Source: Novosphingobium sp.
GTDB lineage: Bacteria > Pseudomonadota > Alphaproteobacteria > Sphingomonadales > Sphingomonadaceae
DNA: 6,255 nt
Direction of reading: 5' to 3'
NCBI GenBank assembly: GCA_028697875.1
Contig: JAQVEQ010000162.1
Location: 1 to 6,255, forward strand
Positions 5,441-6,255 of this stretch are shown here, piece after piece (the stretch's first letter is position 1; each line of letters begins with the position of its first letter). Under the pieces are notes generated by a model, which made no database searches, was not told the DNA's origin, and saw only the letters and a program-made list of their open reading frames with translations. Both the position numbers and the translations under genes were made by a program.

Positions 5441-5791
5441 ATGCGGCGTGTCTATCTGGCGGCTGGACTGATCAGCGTGGGGCTCGCTCTCGCGGGGGTC
5501 GCCTTGCCCATCCTGCCGACCGTACCGTTCCTGATCCTGGCCGCGTGGTGCTTCGGCAAGTCCAATCCGGCGTGGGAACAGCGGCTGCTCGAACACCCGC
5601 GCTATGGCCCGCACATCCGGCTGTGGCGGGAAAAGGGCGCCATCGCGCGCATCGGCAAACTGGGAGCGACCATGGCCTTCGCGGCCAGCATCGTGCTGGC
5701 CTTCGCGCTGATGTCCTGGCCCTACCCGCTGATCCCCTGCGCGCTGGCCGTGGTCATGCTGGGCTGGATCTGGACCCGGCCCGATTCGTGA
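5441..5791 (+). CDS. DUF454/YbaN-like small inner-membrane protein
   Basis: A 116-residue protein that looks like the DUF454 (YbaN) family of small membrane proteins of unknown function. An N-terminal hydrophobic helix contains the family signature ALPILPTVPFLILAAWCF (about 21-38). A polar stretch with the conserved pattern HPRYGPHIRLWREKGAI (52-68) follows, and then two closely spaced hydrophobic helices at about 77-91 and 94-110. The start is set by AAGGAA (5428-5433), 7 bases before the ATG at 5441. An ATG at 5437 is in another frame and does not encode this protein. It is divergent from htpX across 116 bases and converges on ubiA with only 9 bases between the stops and no room for a separate terminator. 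The family has no agreed biochemical role, and the neighbours (a membrane protease and quinone synthesis) only support a membrane setting. Confidence 0.87.
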   Translation: MRRVYLAAGLISVGLALAGVALPILPTVPFLILAAWCFGKSNPAWEQRLLEHPRYGPHIRLWREKGAIARIGKLGATMAFAASIVLAFALMSWPYPLIPCALAVVMLGWIWTRPDS

Positions 5792-5800
5792 GGATGCGCT

Positions 5801-6255
5801 TCAGGCGTTGCCGGTAACGAAGCAGGCCAGCGCCATCAGCAGCCCGGCAAAACGGTTGAAACGGAACCGCGCGAGCGCGTTGTCGCCATTGCCGGGGTCG
5901 AGCGTCGCGACTTGCCAGCCGAGGTGGAGCGCCACCGGAACCAGCCCGAGCAAGGCCAGCGGATCGCCGCGCAGCAGCCAGAAGGCAAGCGTCCAGCAGG
6001 CCACTGCCAGCGCATAGAACGCCCCGACCCCACCGCGCACATGGCGCCCCATGCGCAGCGCGCTGGAACGGATGCCGACCAGCGCGTCGTCTTCCCGGTC
6101 CTGCAGGGCGTAGATCGTGTCGTAGCCGATGCACCAGCAGATCGCCCCGGCGTAAAGCGCGGCCAGCACGTCCAGCCGGTCGAACCCGCGCATGGCGACC
6201 CAGCCGACCGGCGCCCCCCAGGTGAAGACCAGCCCCAGCCAGGCCTGCGGCCACC
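5801..6255 (-). CDS. ubiA: 4-hydroxybenzoate polyprenyltransferase, 3' part
   Basis: UbiA attaches the polyprenyl tail to 4-hydroxybenzoate in the inner membrane, the first membrane step of ubiquinone synthesis. The gene is cut by the right edge. The last 150 residues are visible, about half of a ~300-residue protein. They begin with WPQAWLGLVFTWGAPVGW, which matches the UbiA segment before the second active-site loop. The loop follows as YDTIYALQDREDD (44-56), the second Asp-rich motif that binds Mg-diphosphate, then IRSSALRMG. The remainder is three or four hydrophobic helices. The ATG at 6193 is internal, since homology continues upstream to the edge. The first Asp-rich motif lies outside the window. 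Related prenyltransferases (heme O synthase, menaquinone or chlorophyll enzymes) have different second motifs; the YDTxYAxxDREDD form is characteristic of UbiA. Confidence 0.94.
   Translation of the reverse strand, partial: WPQAWLGLVFTWGAPVGWVAMRGFDRLDVLAALYAGAICWCIGYDTIYALQDREDDALVGIRSSALRMGRHVRGGVGAFYALAVACWTLAFWLLRGDPLALLGLVPVALHLGWQVATLDPGNGDNALARFRFNRFAGLLMALACFVTGNA

Overview
This GC-rich window reads as a chromosomal segment of an alphaproteobacterium, most likely a member of the Sphingomonadales (Novosphingobium or Erythrobacteraceae-like). The assignment rests on the style of the AccC, HtpX, UbiA and WalW-type deacetylase proteins, on the high GC content, and on a sensor-kinase type that I associate with sphingomonads. 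No alignment was run. I see no insertion sequence, phage gene, CRISPR array or plasmid function.

Layout from left to right. The 3' part of accC (biotin carboxylase, fatty-acid synthesis) enters from the left edge and ends in a good intrinsic terminator. A convergent Lrp/AsnC-family regulator gene lies on the minus strand with its own weaker terminator hairpin. A divergent control region of about 190 bp (1184-1372) then holds a candidate promoter for the regulator, a small palindrome and a 7-codon leader ORF. It precedes a plus-strand pair: a histidine-kinase-like protein with an intact H-box but an apparently degenerate ATPase domain, and, 27 bases later, a WalW-type polysaccharide deacetylase family protein. 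Next come two plus-strand tRNA genes, tRNA-Ile2(CAU) and tRNA-Pro(UGG). htpX (membrane zinc protease) follows on the minus strand, sharing a 116-bp divergent control region with a small DUF454/YbaN-like membrane protein gene. That gene converges within 9 bases on the 3' part of ubiA (4-hydroxybenzoate polyprenyltransferase, ubiquinone synthesis), which runs off the right edge.

Most of the window is ordinary housekeeping: lipid precursor synthesis, tRNAs, membrane-protein quality control and quinone synthesis. The least explained part is the regulator / degenerate kinase / deacetylase block at 692-4162. It looks like a transcription factor divergent from a signalling-plus-envelope-polysaccharide pair, but the functional link is inferred only from proximity. 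Two control regions also carry GGAAA-N16/17-CGTT elements that resemble general-stress (EcfG-type) promoters with one mismatch. I do not see a convincing new defence or mobile system here.
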